5,240 nt of DNA from Syntrophomonadaceae bacterium (GTDB lineage Bacteria; Bacillota_D; Dethiobacteria; DTU022; UBA8154), in NCBI GenBank assembly GCA_007120815.1, contig SKMY01000169.1, forward strand, positions 1-5,240, written 5' to 3'. Position 1 is the first letter of the stretch. Each line of letters begins with the position of its first letter. Positions 1-5,100 of this stretch are shown one piece after another. The position numbers and the translations under genes are program-made. Under the pieces are notes generated by a model. It had not been told where the DNA came from and did no database searches. It saw only the letters and a list, made by a program, of their open reading frames with translations.

Positions 1-1
1 A

Positions 2-373
2 ACTGAGCACCGCATTAGTGGGCTGCCCGTGGTGGATGATGAACGAAAAGTTGTGGGCATGATCAGTGAAGCAGATTTAATTCTCAAGGAAAAAGAAGTC
101 AAGGCGCCGGGCTATACGGAAATATTGGGGGCAGTATTGTACCTGGAAAGCCCGAAGAAGTTTTTTGAAGAGCTCAAGAAAGTCATCGCCTTAAAAGTTG
201 GCGAGTTAATGACGAAAAAGATTCACTGGGTCTATGCTGATGCCACGGTGAACGAGGTCGCAACGATGATGGTTTCCAAGGGAATCAACCGGGTGCCGGT
301 GCTGGATGCTGAAAAGCGCCTGGTAGGCCTTATAACCCGGCAGGATATTATTAAATCAGTTTACCAGGAATAA
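2..373 (+). CDS. Tandem CBS-domain protein, C-terminal part (5' end outside window)
   Basis: The reading frame is open from base 2, so the gene begins left of the window; 123 C-terminal residues are visible. They start inside a first CBS domain (HRISGLPVVDD, then VVGMISEADL, the usual last strand and helix). A linker of about 36 residues follows (around GYTEILGAVLYL and FFEELKKVIA), then a complete second CBS domain: VGELMTKK, a middle helix VNEVATMMVSKGINRVPVLD, and the closing VGLITRQDII. CBS pairs bind adenine nucleotides and act as cytosolic energy or ligand sensors. Stand-alone pairs of this kind, with this linker, are common in Bacillota and their targets are mostly unknown. The GTG at 29 lies inside the first domain and is not the real start. 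A strong terminator follows 30 bases after the stop, so this is the last gene of its transcript. Confidence 0.9.
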   Translation, partial: TEHRISGLPVVDDERKVVGMISEADLILKEKEVKAPGYTEILGAVLYLESPKKFFEELKKVIALKVGELMTKKIHWVYADATVNEVATMMVSKGINRVPVLDAEKRLVGLITRQDIIKSVYQE

Positions 374-402
374 GCTCTTTTATCCGGGTTCAGTTAACCA
401 AT

Positions 403-431
403 AAACTGCTGTGGATGCAGCAGTTTTTTTT
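403..431 (+). terminator. Rho-independent terminator after the CBS gene
   Basis: A perfect 9-bp stem (403-411 with 418-426) has a 6-base loop (TGGATG), and the T-run 424-430 follows directly and overlaps the last stem bases. This is a textbook intrinsic terminator. It separates the CBS gene from the next + strand gene. Confidence 0.93.
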
Positions 432-485
432 ATGTTTCTTGAGAGGATAAGGCGAAATAAACGGAGAGCTGCTGCATAGGGTGTA

Positions 486-620
486 ATGATGAATAAATTT
501 GAAGTTATTGGAGATGGTAAGATCGGTGGAAAAGCGCTTTTCCAACGGGCTCAAGGTTGTTTTGCTGGGAGCAGCGGCCCTGGCGGCATTTTTTTACTGG
601 TTTTCTTCCGGAACGGATGA
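486..620 (+). other. Short overlapping ORF in another frame, possibly a gene remnant
   Basis: Two adjacent ATGs (486 and 489) open a 43-44 codon frame. The sequence AGGGTG (478-483) lies 5 bases before the second ATG, a better SD arrangement than any available to the overlapping LolA-like gene. The peptide begins MNKFEVIGDGKIGGKA. From memory this resembles the IG-x-G-x-IGGKA segment of some PEP/pyruvate-binding (PEP synthase-like) domains; the rest looks like noise. It may be a remnant of such a gene, a short leader ORF whose translation affects the downstream gene, or chance. The low confidence reflects its length and its overlap with a better gene. Confidence 0.2.
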
Positions 621-1203
621 CCCGGAGAAAATAATTGAGAAGGCTGCACGAAAACAAGCCAGGATGTCCAGTTATCACATGCAGCTGGAAATTGTCCTTG
701 ACCCCGGAAAATCAGAATGCCGATACGCCGTAAAGGTTTGGTTTGCTAAACCTGACTCTTACCGGGTAGAGGTGACTCCCTGTAATTCAGAGGATCCGGA
801 CATTCCCCAGCAAGTTTTTGTCTCCGATGGTATAAAATCATGGGTGTTCAGCCCTGAATTTAATGATTTTATGGCGCTAAACCCCATGTCCCGTCAGGTT
901 CGCCAACCGCCCTTTTTACTTTCGGGATTTTTCGATGAACTGGCACGGGCTGAAAAGAAACAATACCTGGAGATCGATCAGGTAAACGAAACAAAATGTT
1001 ACCGACTGCAGATTATTCCCGAATTCCCCAGTTTTAATCGCACCAAGGAGGAGGTATGGCTTCATAAAACCTCTCTCACACCGGTTAAAATAGACACCTA
1101 TGATCGAAACGGCCGGTTGCGTCAGACCATCGAGTTTTACCAGTTTAACAAGGAACCAGAGATTGAAGCGGAATATTTTTCTCCCACAACACGTGATATT
1201 TAA
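499..1203 (+). CDS. Membrane-anchored LolA-like (lipoprotein-sorting fold) protein
   Basis: The 234-residue product has a short basic N-terminus and one hydrophobic segment at about residues 18-35 (VVLLGAAALAAFFYWF), with no lipobox cysteine. It should therefore be held in the membrane with the rest outside the cell. Residues about 43-232 alternate short beta strands in the pattern of LolA/LolB-like proteins: VKVWFAKPDSYRVEV, QQVFVSDGIKSWVF, CYRLQIIPEF, EEVWLHKTSLTPVKIDTYD, then an IEFYQF strand and a terminal EYFSP. Proteins with this fold shield hydrophobic ligands such as lipids. In monoderm Bacillota the substrate is unknown, and this family assignment comes from pattern recognition only. 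The start is uncertain: TTG 499 has no good SD, and TTG 508, ATG 514 and GTG 526 are in frame. All of them keep the membrane segment. The polyprenyl synthase gene follows after 82 bases on the same strand, so co-transcription is possible. Confidence 0.75.
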   Translation: MKLLEMVRSVEKRFSNGLKVVLLGAAALAAFFYWFSSGTDDPEKIIEKAARKQARMSSYHMQLEIVLDPGKSECRYAVKVWFAKPDSYRVEVTPCNSEDPDIPQQVFVSDGIKSWVFSPEFNDFMALNPMSRQVRQPPFLLSGFFDELARAEKKQYLEIDQVNETKCYRLQIIPEFPSFNRTKEEVWLHKTSLTPVKIDTYDRNGRLRQTIEFYQFNKEPEIEAEYFSPTTRDI

Positions 1204-1285
1204 AGGACCAATGGAAAAATAACATGACAGGCAAATAGAAAAGAAAAGCGCATGCCCATTTTAGTAACTGGAAAGGTGCGGGGCT

Positions 1286-2314
1286 TTGAACATTGCTTCG
1301 AGCAAAAAAGAGCTGCTGAATAAAATCAATGAAGTGGCTGGAGACGGTCTTGCTGCCGTTGAAGAAATGCTTTTTGATTGTATTTCATCGGATTCCCAAG
1401 CCAGGCAGGATATTATCCGGCATGTTTTCAGGCGAGCCGGAAAGCGGCTTCGTCCTGCACTGGTGATAATAACCGGCTCCCTGTACCCTTCAAAGAAAGA
1501 AAACGTGCTGAAAGTAGCCACAGCCGTTGAATTGATTCATACAGCTTCGCTGGTCCATGATGACATTATCGATGGGGCTTCCAGGCGGCGAAGCCAGCCC
1601 TCGGTAAACGCCTCCTATGGAAACCGGTCCGCTGTGCTGGCGGGGGATTACCTGTTTGCCCGGGCTTTTGAGCTCATCGCCCTTTGCGAACATGTTCAAC
1701 TGTTTCGTTCCTTTAGCCGCGTTGTGAGCGTCATGTGCGAAGGAGAAATGGAGCAGGCCAGGCACCTTTTTAACCTGGAAAGAACAAAAAAGGAATACCT
1801 GCACGATGCGTACCGAAAGACTGCCGCGTTAATGGAAACGTGCTGCGGTGCCGGTGCCAGGCTCTGCGGCCTGGACGCCAGGGCGGTCGAATGCCTGGAG
1901 CATTACGGTAAAAACCTGGGAATAGCGTTCCAGATGATCGATGATTTACTGGATATTTCCGGTGATCCTTCGGCCATGGGAAAGCCGGCTAACAGTGATA
2001 TCAAGGAAGGAAACATGACCCTGCCATATATTTACCTCGCTGAAAGTTATCCCGCAGGGCAGTGGTTCAGGGAAATTATTGAGAGCAAGGATTTTTCAGC
2101 CATCAACGCGGTGCTGCTTAATCATTATTCCGGGTTGAATGGTCCGCTAAAAAGGACCTTGATTGATGCCGAAGCCCATGTACAGAAAGCCCGACAAAGC
2201 CTTTCTGAACTATCAAGCAAAGACCATTGCCTGGATATGGATGCGCTGGATACGTTGGATTTTCTGGCTGAATATATCCTATCTTCCGCAGCTTCAGCGT
2301 TGAACAAAACATAG
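1286..2314 (+). CDS. Long-chain trans-polyprenyl diphosphate synthase (HepT-like)
   Basis: The 342-residue product is full length for class I E-polyprenyl synthases. In order it shows GKRLRP (52-57), the first Asp-rich motif DDIID (92-96) inside LIHTASLVHDD, the Arg run after it, GDYLFARAFEL (120-130), GEMEQ (153-157), KTAALMETC (178-186), the second Asp-rich motif FQMIDDLLD (215-223), and GKPANSDIKEGNMTLP (232-247). These are the Mg-diphosphate binding and catalytic sites that add isopentenyl diphosphate to an allylic primer in the cytosol. The fifth residue before the first Asp motif is Ala rather than a bulky aromatic, which in this family goes with long products (about C30-C50). The exact length cannot be read off. 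The start is TTG 1286 with AAAGGTG (1272-1278) 7 bases upstream. Heptaprenyl synthases of the HepS/HepT type need a small partner subunit; none is visible here. The convergent YtpB homologue suggests a C35 product for cyclisation, although a menaquinone side-chain role is equally compatible. Confidence 0.93.
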   Translation: MNIASSKKELLNKINEVAGDGLAAVEEMLFDCISSDSQARQDIIRHVFRRAGKRLRPALVIITGSLYPSKKENVLKVATAVELIHTASLVHDDIIDGASRRRSQPSVNASYGNRSAVLAGDYLFARAFELIALCEHVQLFRSFSRVVSVMCEGEMEQARHLFNLERTKKEYLHDAYRKTAALMETCCGAGARLCGLDARAVECLEHYGKNLGIAFQMIDDLLDISGDPSAMGKPANSDIKEGNMTLPYIYLAESYPAGQWFREIIESKDFSAINAVLLNHYSGLNGPLKRTLIDAEAHVQKARQSLSELSSKDHCLDMDALDTLDFLAEYILSSAASALNKT

Positions 2315-2370
2315 GTTTATAACGCGTTTGTTTACCTTTCATGCGGGACGTTCTTACTCAAGGGGGGTAA
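2315..2370. other. Convergent gap without a clear terminator
   Basis: These 56 bases separate the stop codons of the polyprenyl synthase (+) and terpene synthase (-) genes. I find no stem followed by a T-run on either strand. The best pairing is a weak GGG/CCC contact around 2361-2385. Transcripts of the two genes may therefore overlap. Confidence 0.4.
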
Positions 2371-3477
2371 TCAAATCATCCCTCTCTTGCGAAGTCCCTG
2401 GCACAAGGAACGGAGCAGAAAAATATCTTTTTCCTTCGTAGAGGACAGCAGGGCGTTTGACGTATTGTCAAGCCCCTGCTTTTTTATTTTGGGATCTGAA
2501 AGATAAAGGGCCAGAAGGCCTTTTACCGCTGTTCGGTGAAAAGCCGCGTTGTTCAGACAGCCCGCTTGCTCCAGAGCCCTATCAACAAACAGCTTCAGGC
2601 GTTCTACCCCGTATGTGCTGGCTGGATAACAGGCAACGAAGTTGAGATCCCCTCCAACCCGGTCTTCCTCCTGGTCAATCATGTAGTCCAGCAGGATATG
2701 AAGTCCGCAAATCCAAGGGAAATAGCCCTGGGTCACCTGATTAATCTCTTGATCCGCAACTCGCTCCCGGGAAGCCAGGGCAAAAAGGGCGAACACCCCC
2801 AGGGTCGAACCCGCTGCCGCAGCAAACTCGTTCCAGAGCAGGGTACTCCCTAGATGCCCTTTATTGGACAGAAACCATTTTTCCAGAAAGGACTGCCGGT
2901 GCTCTTTAGAAAGATGTTTTAACGACTGCAAATCGCAGTATAGTTGGGTGAGAGACATGACCTGCTCCCTGACCCGGGGAAAAGACGGCAATTGTCTTAC
3001 GCAGTCCTGACAGCGTCTTACCAGGGCCTCCAGGTAACCCCCGTCATTTTTAAACGGGTACAAGTCGTAATAATGAATTTTTTGCGGTAAGTCGGGGTTG
3101 ACTGCATGCAGCATGGCGGTGTGCAGGCAGCGAAAGGCCTGCTCCCGGGAAACATCCGGCATGTCCCGCCCGGATTCGGGCCAGGCTCCCTCGGGCAAAA
3201 GGCGATCGCAGAGATTGTCCAGGTAATCACTAATGGTCTGGAATGAAACGATAAGGGGAATGGTTAGATGCACGGCAGGTGGGTGCAGTAAGGAAAAAAC
3301 AGCTCCACCCTGGCAGTGAAAGCGCTTGGCGGACATGCTTGCCCTGGCTTGTTGGACCAACGGAGAAGGTGGACACTGCTGCAGAAAAGATTTCCAATGT
3401 TTCAATTCCCGTTCAACCTGCGGAAATGTGCTGAATAAATAACGCGAAACAATAAGCCACTGTTTAAGGGGTTTCAA
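2371..3477 (-). CDS. ytpB: YtpB-family (DUF2600) large terpene synthase, tetraprenyl-beta-curcumene synthase-like
   Basis: The 368-residue product matches the YtpB family over its whole length. Recognisable blocks are KRFHCQGGAVF (51-61), FQTISDYLDNLCDR (79-92, first Asp-rich metal site), YPFKNDGGYLEALV (140-153), LYCDLQSLKH (179-188), FAAAAGSTLGVFALFALA (218-235), GYFPWICGLHILLDY (251-265) and DYMIDQEEDRVGGDLNFV (264-281, second acidic site). Bacillus YtpB cyclises heptaprenyl diphosphate to tetraprenyl-beta-curcumene, the first step to C35 sesquarterpenes found in spores; it belongs to the class IB or 'large' terpene synthases. Both acidic sites are intact, so the enzyme should be active, but its substrate length here is inferred. 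The start is TTG (complement of 3475-3477), with GGTGG 4 bases upstream. That TTG overlaps the TGA of a short upstream ORF (TTGA). The gene is convergent with the polyprenyl synthase (56-base gap). No squalene-hopene-type second cyclase is in view. Confidence 0.93.
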   Translation of the reverse strand: MKPLKQWLIVSRYLFSTFPQVERELKHWKSFLQQCPPSPLVQQARASMSAKRFHCQGGAVFSLLHPPAVHLTIPLIVSFQTISDYLDNLCDRLLPEGAWPESGRDMPDVSREQAFRCLHTAMLHAVNPDLPQKIHYYDLYPFKNDGGYLEALVRRCQDCVRQLPSFPRVREQVMSLTQLYCDLQSLKHLSKEHRQSFLEKWFLSNKGHLGSTLLWNEFAAAAGSTLGVFALFALASRERVADQEINQVTQGYFPWICGLHILLDYMIDQEEDRVGGDLNFVACYPASTYGVERLKLFVDRALEQAGCLNNAAFHRTAVKGLLALYLSDPKIKKQGLDNTSNALLSSTKEKDIFLLRSLCQGLRKRGMI

Positions 3478-3602
3478 CGTTCCACCATTCCAGAATTTAT
3501 TTCGGTACCCATTGTCAACATTATCGGTACTACAGTCCAGGCTAGAAATTTATATTCTTTTTTCTGCTTGCTCCGACTCCCGGGTTGCCCGTCGTTGCTC
3601 AA
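3474..3602 (-). CDS. Possible 42-residue protein coupled to the terpene synthase gene
   Basis: A TTG (complement of 3600-3602) opens a 42-codon frame ending in TGA at 3474-3476. That stop shares bases with the TTG start of the terpene synthase (sequence TTGA), the arrangement typical of translational coupling. The peptide begins with a polar, basic stretch (residues 1-17, ending in KQKKEY). One hydrophobic run follows, roughly 19-32 (FLAWTVVPIMLTMG), and then a short polar tail ending in GMVER. This could be a tiny membrane-associated protein. The SD for the TTG is weak (an AGG 5-6 bases upstream), and I recognise no family. The same frame stays open to 3848, but that upstream part looks non-coding. 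The overlap could be chance, as the terpene synthase SD lies inside this ORF. Confidence 0.3.
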   Translation of the reverse strand: MSNDGQPGSRSKQKKEYKFLAWTVVPIMLTMGTEINSGMVER

Positions 3603-3745
3603 AGTGCCTGGCCTGTCATCGGCACTACTGTAATGTTTTCCTTTCTTCTTCTGGTTTATTCGAAAATGCAGCCCGCCAATTACGCACATTTCGTGTTCTG
3701 AATCAATATAATGCAGAAAACTATACTGGAGGGAGGACTTGCCTG
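3603..3745. other. Intergenic region between divergent small ORFs
   Basis: This AT-rich stretch has no convincing protein or RNA structure. It should hold the promoters for the divergent genes on either side. The only recognisable element is an exact TATAAT at 3707-3712 on the + strand, annotated separately. Confidence 0.4.
3707..3712 (+). promoter_or_regulatory. Candidate -10 element
   Basis: An exact TATAAT lies 34 bases before the ATG at 3746 and just before a strong SD, which suits a short 5' leader. No TTGACA-like -35 is found at 16-18 bases spacing (GCACAT at 17), and there is no TG extension. It is only a weak promoter call. Confidence 0.22.
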
Positions 3746-3919
3746 ATGGTAACCATTGTAAAAAACTCTGGAGAAAAATTACGAACCCGCATGACCAGGC
3801 GGGGTTATAGTGATGAAGAATGCAAGAGAGTTCTGGAAACAAAACCACAAGTCGTTATTTTAAAAAAGCGTAGTTTTATAAGCAACAGCTTAAAGGATTC
3901 CAGTTACCAAAGCTGCTGA
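3746..3919 (+). CDS. Small basic hypothetical protein (57 aa)
   Basis: The ATG at 3746 has the strong SD GGAGGGAGG (3728-3736) 9 bases upstream, which is why I prefer it to the longer frame open from 3512; that upstream part has no SD and reads as non-coding. The 57-residue product is rich in Lys and Arg. It contains a likely helix-turn segment (LRTRMTRRGYSDEECKRVLE, residues 12-31), then a short strand QVVILKK and a Ser-rich tail ending in Cys. I recognise no family. The Arg-rich helix and size would fit a small nucleic-acid-binding protein, but that is speculation. The putative structured RNA begins within a few bases of its stop codon, so the two could share a transcript. Confidence 0.5.
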   Translation: MVTIVKNSGEKLRTRMTRRGYSDEECKRVLETKPQVVILKKRSFISNSLKDSSYQSC

Positions 3920-3921
3920 GG

Positions 3922-3948
3922 ATAACAGCTGCCGGCAGTTATGCCGGC
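3922..3948. repeat. Nested inverted repeats downstream of the small ORF
   Basis: Two mutually exclusive hairpins are possible. One is GCCGGC-AGTTAT-GCCGGC (3931-3948). The other is the perfect palindrome CTGCCGGCAG (3929-3938), flanked by ATAA and TTAT (3922-3925 and 3939-3942). No T-run follows, so this is not a standard terminator. The second arm (from 3945) is also the 5' strand of the proposed closing stem of the structured RNA, so these pairings would compete. Confidence 0.6.
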
Positions 3949-3980
3949 TCCATAAGATCATGGTTCTAACGAGCCACACC

Positions 3981-4003
3981 AGGGGGTGAAAATGGGTTTT
4001 TAA
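3981..4003 (+). promoter_or_regulatory. Strong SD with a three-codon ORF, inside a hairpin
   Basis: AGGGGGTGA (3981-3989) matches the ideal AGGAGGTGA at all but one base, and that difference still allows a G-U pair with 16S rRNA. After it comes ATG GGT TTT TAA (3992-4003), a start, two codons and a stop. The SD bases 3983-3988 are paired with CACCCC (4014-4019) in the predicted hairpin, so ribosome access would be controlled by folding. It may be chance or a minimal leader ORF. Confidence 0.25.
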
Positions 4004-4259
4004 ACCCGCTTCCCACCCCATGGAGGCGGTCCGTCTTCCCTGTAACGGCGACTTTGTCAAGCGACTGATTTTTTGTAAGAAGCTTAAGAGAGAGGCTGAT
4101 GCCGACCCGCCGGTGCATGTGCCATCAAAGATGCAGTTGCTGCGAAGCGAGAACCGGGAGGGGATCCGGCCGGCACGGGTGTTGGCCGCCTGGCAACCCG
4201 AAGCAGGATGCTTCAGTTCTGCAGGTTGGTTCCCGGAGGGCCGGGCTGAGCAGGTTAAT

Positions 4260-4317
4260 TTGAAGCGAACCTGAGCCGGCGGGTCGGCTTCACCCGCTTG
4301 AAGAGGAACCGGAGCCG
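4260..4317 (+). repeat. Imperfect direct repeat flanking a hairpin
   Basis: TTGAAGCGAACCTGAGCCG (4260-4278) and TTGAAGAGGAACCGGAGCCG (4298-4317) agree in 17 of 20 aligned positions. They are separated by 19 bases that hold a GGGT/ACCC hairpin. The first copy pairs locally with 4244-4256; the second supplies the 3' strand of the long closing stem. The two copies could in principle exchange partners. Confidence 0.6.
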
Positions 4318-4353
4318 ATACCTGGGAAGCGGAAGCGCCATTTCTATATTAAA

Positions 4354-4360
4354 GAGGTGA
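4354..4360 (+). promoter_or_regulatory. Ribosome binding site of the downstream gene
   Basis: GAGGTGA lies 4 bases before the ATG at 4365. This strong but rather close SD fixes the start of the 242-residue gene. It lies outside the predicted RNA structure, so simple SD sequestration is not evident. Confidence 0.7.
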
Positions 4361-4364
4361 AGGT

Positions 4365-5093
4365 ATGACCAGCGGACAGCAGCGTAATCCGTTTTCCTTT
4401 TATCATCGGTTTCATTTTTTCACGTTTAACCTCCCAGAAATCGTTTCAGTAAAAGTTGACCAGGTTGACATAAAAAAAGAAACCGGGAAAGGAAAGTTAA
4501 AAAGGATTTGCTGGGGAAGCTACAGCGTGTTAGTTGCTTTTCAGAAAAACAGGGAGCAAGCCGGTTTATGCCAGGTTAAACGGTTTAAGAAAGAGTTCTG
4601 TTTTATCCCAGAAATACAAAATAAAGAAGATGGGGATTGGCATGTTTTTGAGCACGCAGCGGACATTAAAACCAGCGTAAAGCCGTTCCCAGGATTTAAC
4701 ACCGTTCCACTTTTTCTATGGGTGCCTTATAAGGTTAATATTGTTGTCAAATGGACCCTCGGTACCGGACAGGTTGAATGTGCTGAAAACAAGTCGGAAA
4801 ACAGGCTGGAACTGGAAGAAAGGCTCGAAACTGATATAAAAGAAGACAACGAATACCCGGTAAGAGATTTGCTCCAATGTGAATGGGAGGCAGAGAAAAG
4901 AAAAGATGAAAGAGTAGACGGTGCTGGGGAAATATCCTCTAAAAAAAATCTCCTGGAAAGAAAACATCGGTATCCTCTTGGAGGACATCAGGCATATCAG
5001 GGACAACAGGGGTATACTGAATCCTATCGATTATATTATAAGGAGTTAAAAAAATTTTGGGAAAAACAACCAGGTTTTCGCAAGGAAGATTAA
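4365..5093 (+). CDS. Hypothetical protein with SPOCS/DUF3794-like region and charged, Tyr-rich tail
   Basis: The ATG at 4365 follows a GAGGTGA site by 4 bases. The 242-residue product has no signal peptide or membrane segment. Residues about 20-80 read like a SPOCS (DUF3794) beta domain: PEIVSVKVDQVDIK, then ICWGSYSVLVAFQ, a short turn, and CQVKRFKKEFCFIPEIQ. A later strand pair, VPLFLWVPYKVNIVVKW (about 117-133), fits a continuation. SPOCS domains occur in spore coat and spore-morphogenesis proteins of Bacillota; this assignment is by visual pattern only and should be treated as tentative. From about residue 140 the sequence is very rich in Glu, Lys and Arg. It ends in a Gln/Gly/Tyr-rich stretch (HQAYQGQQGYTESYRLYY), reminiscent of coat proteins. 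Its base composition is more AT-rich than the sequence just upstream. It follows the putative structured RNA on the same strand and is convergent with the last gene (7-base gap). Confidence 0.75.
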   Translation: MTSGQQRNPFSFYHRFHFFTFNLPEIVSVKVDQVDIKKETGKGKLKRICWGSYSVLVAFQKNREQAGLCQVKRFKKEFCFIPEIQNKEDGDWHVFEHAADIKTSVKPFPGFNTVPLFLWVPYKVNIVVKWTLGTGQVECAENKSENRLELEERLETDIKEDNEYPVRDLLQCEWEAEKRKDERVDGAGEISSKKNLLERKHRYPLGGHQAYQGQQGYTESYRLYYKELKKFWEKQPGFRKED

Positions 5094-5100
5094 CCGTTCT

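Larger units (their letters stand above)
3922..4320 (+). ncRNA. Candidate large structured RNA or 5' leader, class unknown
   Basis: This GC-rich stretch has no credible ORF, but many helices can be drawn that nest without serious conflict. A closing stem pairs 3945-3951 with 4311-4317 (7 bp) and continues as 3962-3966 with 4306-4310 (5 bp), leaving a 10-base bulge. Inside are: hairpin 3979-4023 (CCA/TGG, GGGGTG/CACCCC, tip GGGTT/AACCC); long-range 4025-4031 with 4104-4111 (7 bp, one bulge); 4114-4118 with 4131-4135; 4154-4159 with 4231-4236, enclosing a hairpin at 4176-4200 and another at 4201-4213; and hairpin 4240-4280 (GCC, GGCT and CAGGTT paired in order, 13 bp, bulges at 4243 and 4248-4250). 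A further hairpin sits at 4281-4295. I do not recognise conserved cores of RNase P RNA, tmRNA, SRP RNA, T-box, cobalamin, ydaO, SAM or lysine riboswitches, nor a group II domain V. The strand is chosen because the flanking genes are +; paired helices do not prove orientation. Confidence 0.45.

Noticed and set aside
1261..1804. Minus-strand ORFs opposite the polyprenyl synthase
   Set aside because: These are shadows of a clearly coding + strand gene, with no SD and no recognisable motifs.
2118..2342. Minus-strand ORFs at the end of the polyprenyl synthase gene
   Set aside because: They overlap conserved coding sequence, their translations are unlike proteins, and no start signal is visible.
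2457..3230. Alternative-frame and opposite-strand ORFs within the terpene synthase gene
   Set aside because: The whole region is accounted for by conserved YtpB motifs in one frame.
3512..3745. Upstream extension of the 57-residue ORF to 3512
   Set aside because: There is no SD near 3512 and the composition is Cys/Ser-rich and non-coding in look. The GGAGGGAGG site points clearly to ATG 3746.
3603..3848. Upstream part of the minus-strand frame leading into the terpene synthase
   Set aside because: The translation looks random and overlaps the better-supported + strand small gene. Only the last 42 codons have any case.
3931..3948. GCCGGC hairpin as a terminator for the 57-residue gene
   Set aside because: No T-run follows the stem. 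It is kept only as a repeat and possible structural element.
4068..4074. T-run at 4069-4074 as a riboswitch-type terminator
   Set aside because: The sequence just before it forms only 3-bp stems, too weak for an intrinsic terminator.
4020..4274. 84-codon + strand ORF starting ATG at 4020
   Set aside because: It has no SD (the bases before it are CCCACCCC). The protein has no domain-like pattern, and the frame lies across the strongest predicted RNA helices. Open frames are expected by chance in GC-rich DNA.
3967..4350. Group II intron or retron RNA
   Set aside because: There is no 5' GTGCG start, no domain V-like 34-base hairpin and no reverse transcriptase gene nearby. A decayed fragment cannot be excluded, but nothing positive supports it.
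4716..5006. 96-codon minus-strand ORF rich in Phe and Ile
   Set aside because: This is the expected shadow of the Lys/Glu-rich + strand gene, whose antisense codons read as Phe, Leu and Ser. It has no SD.
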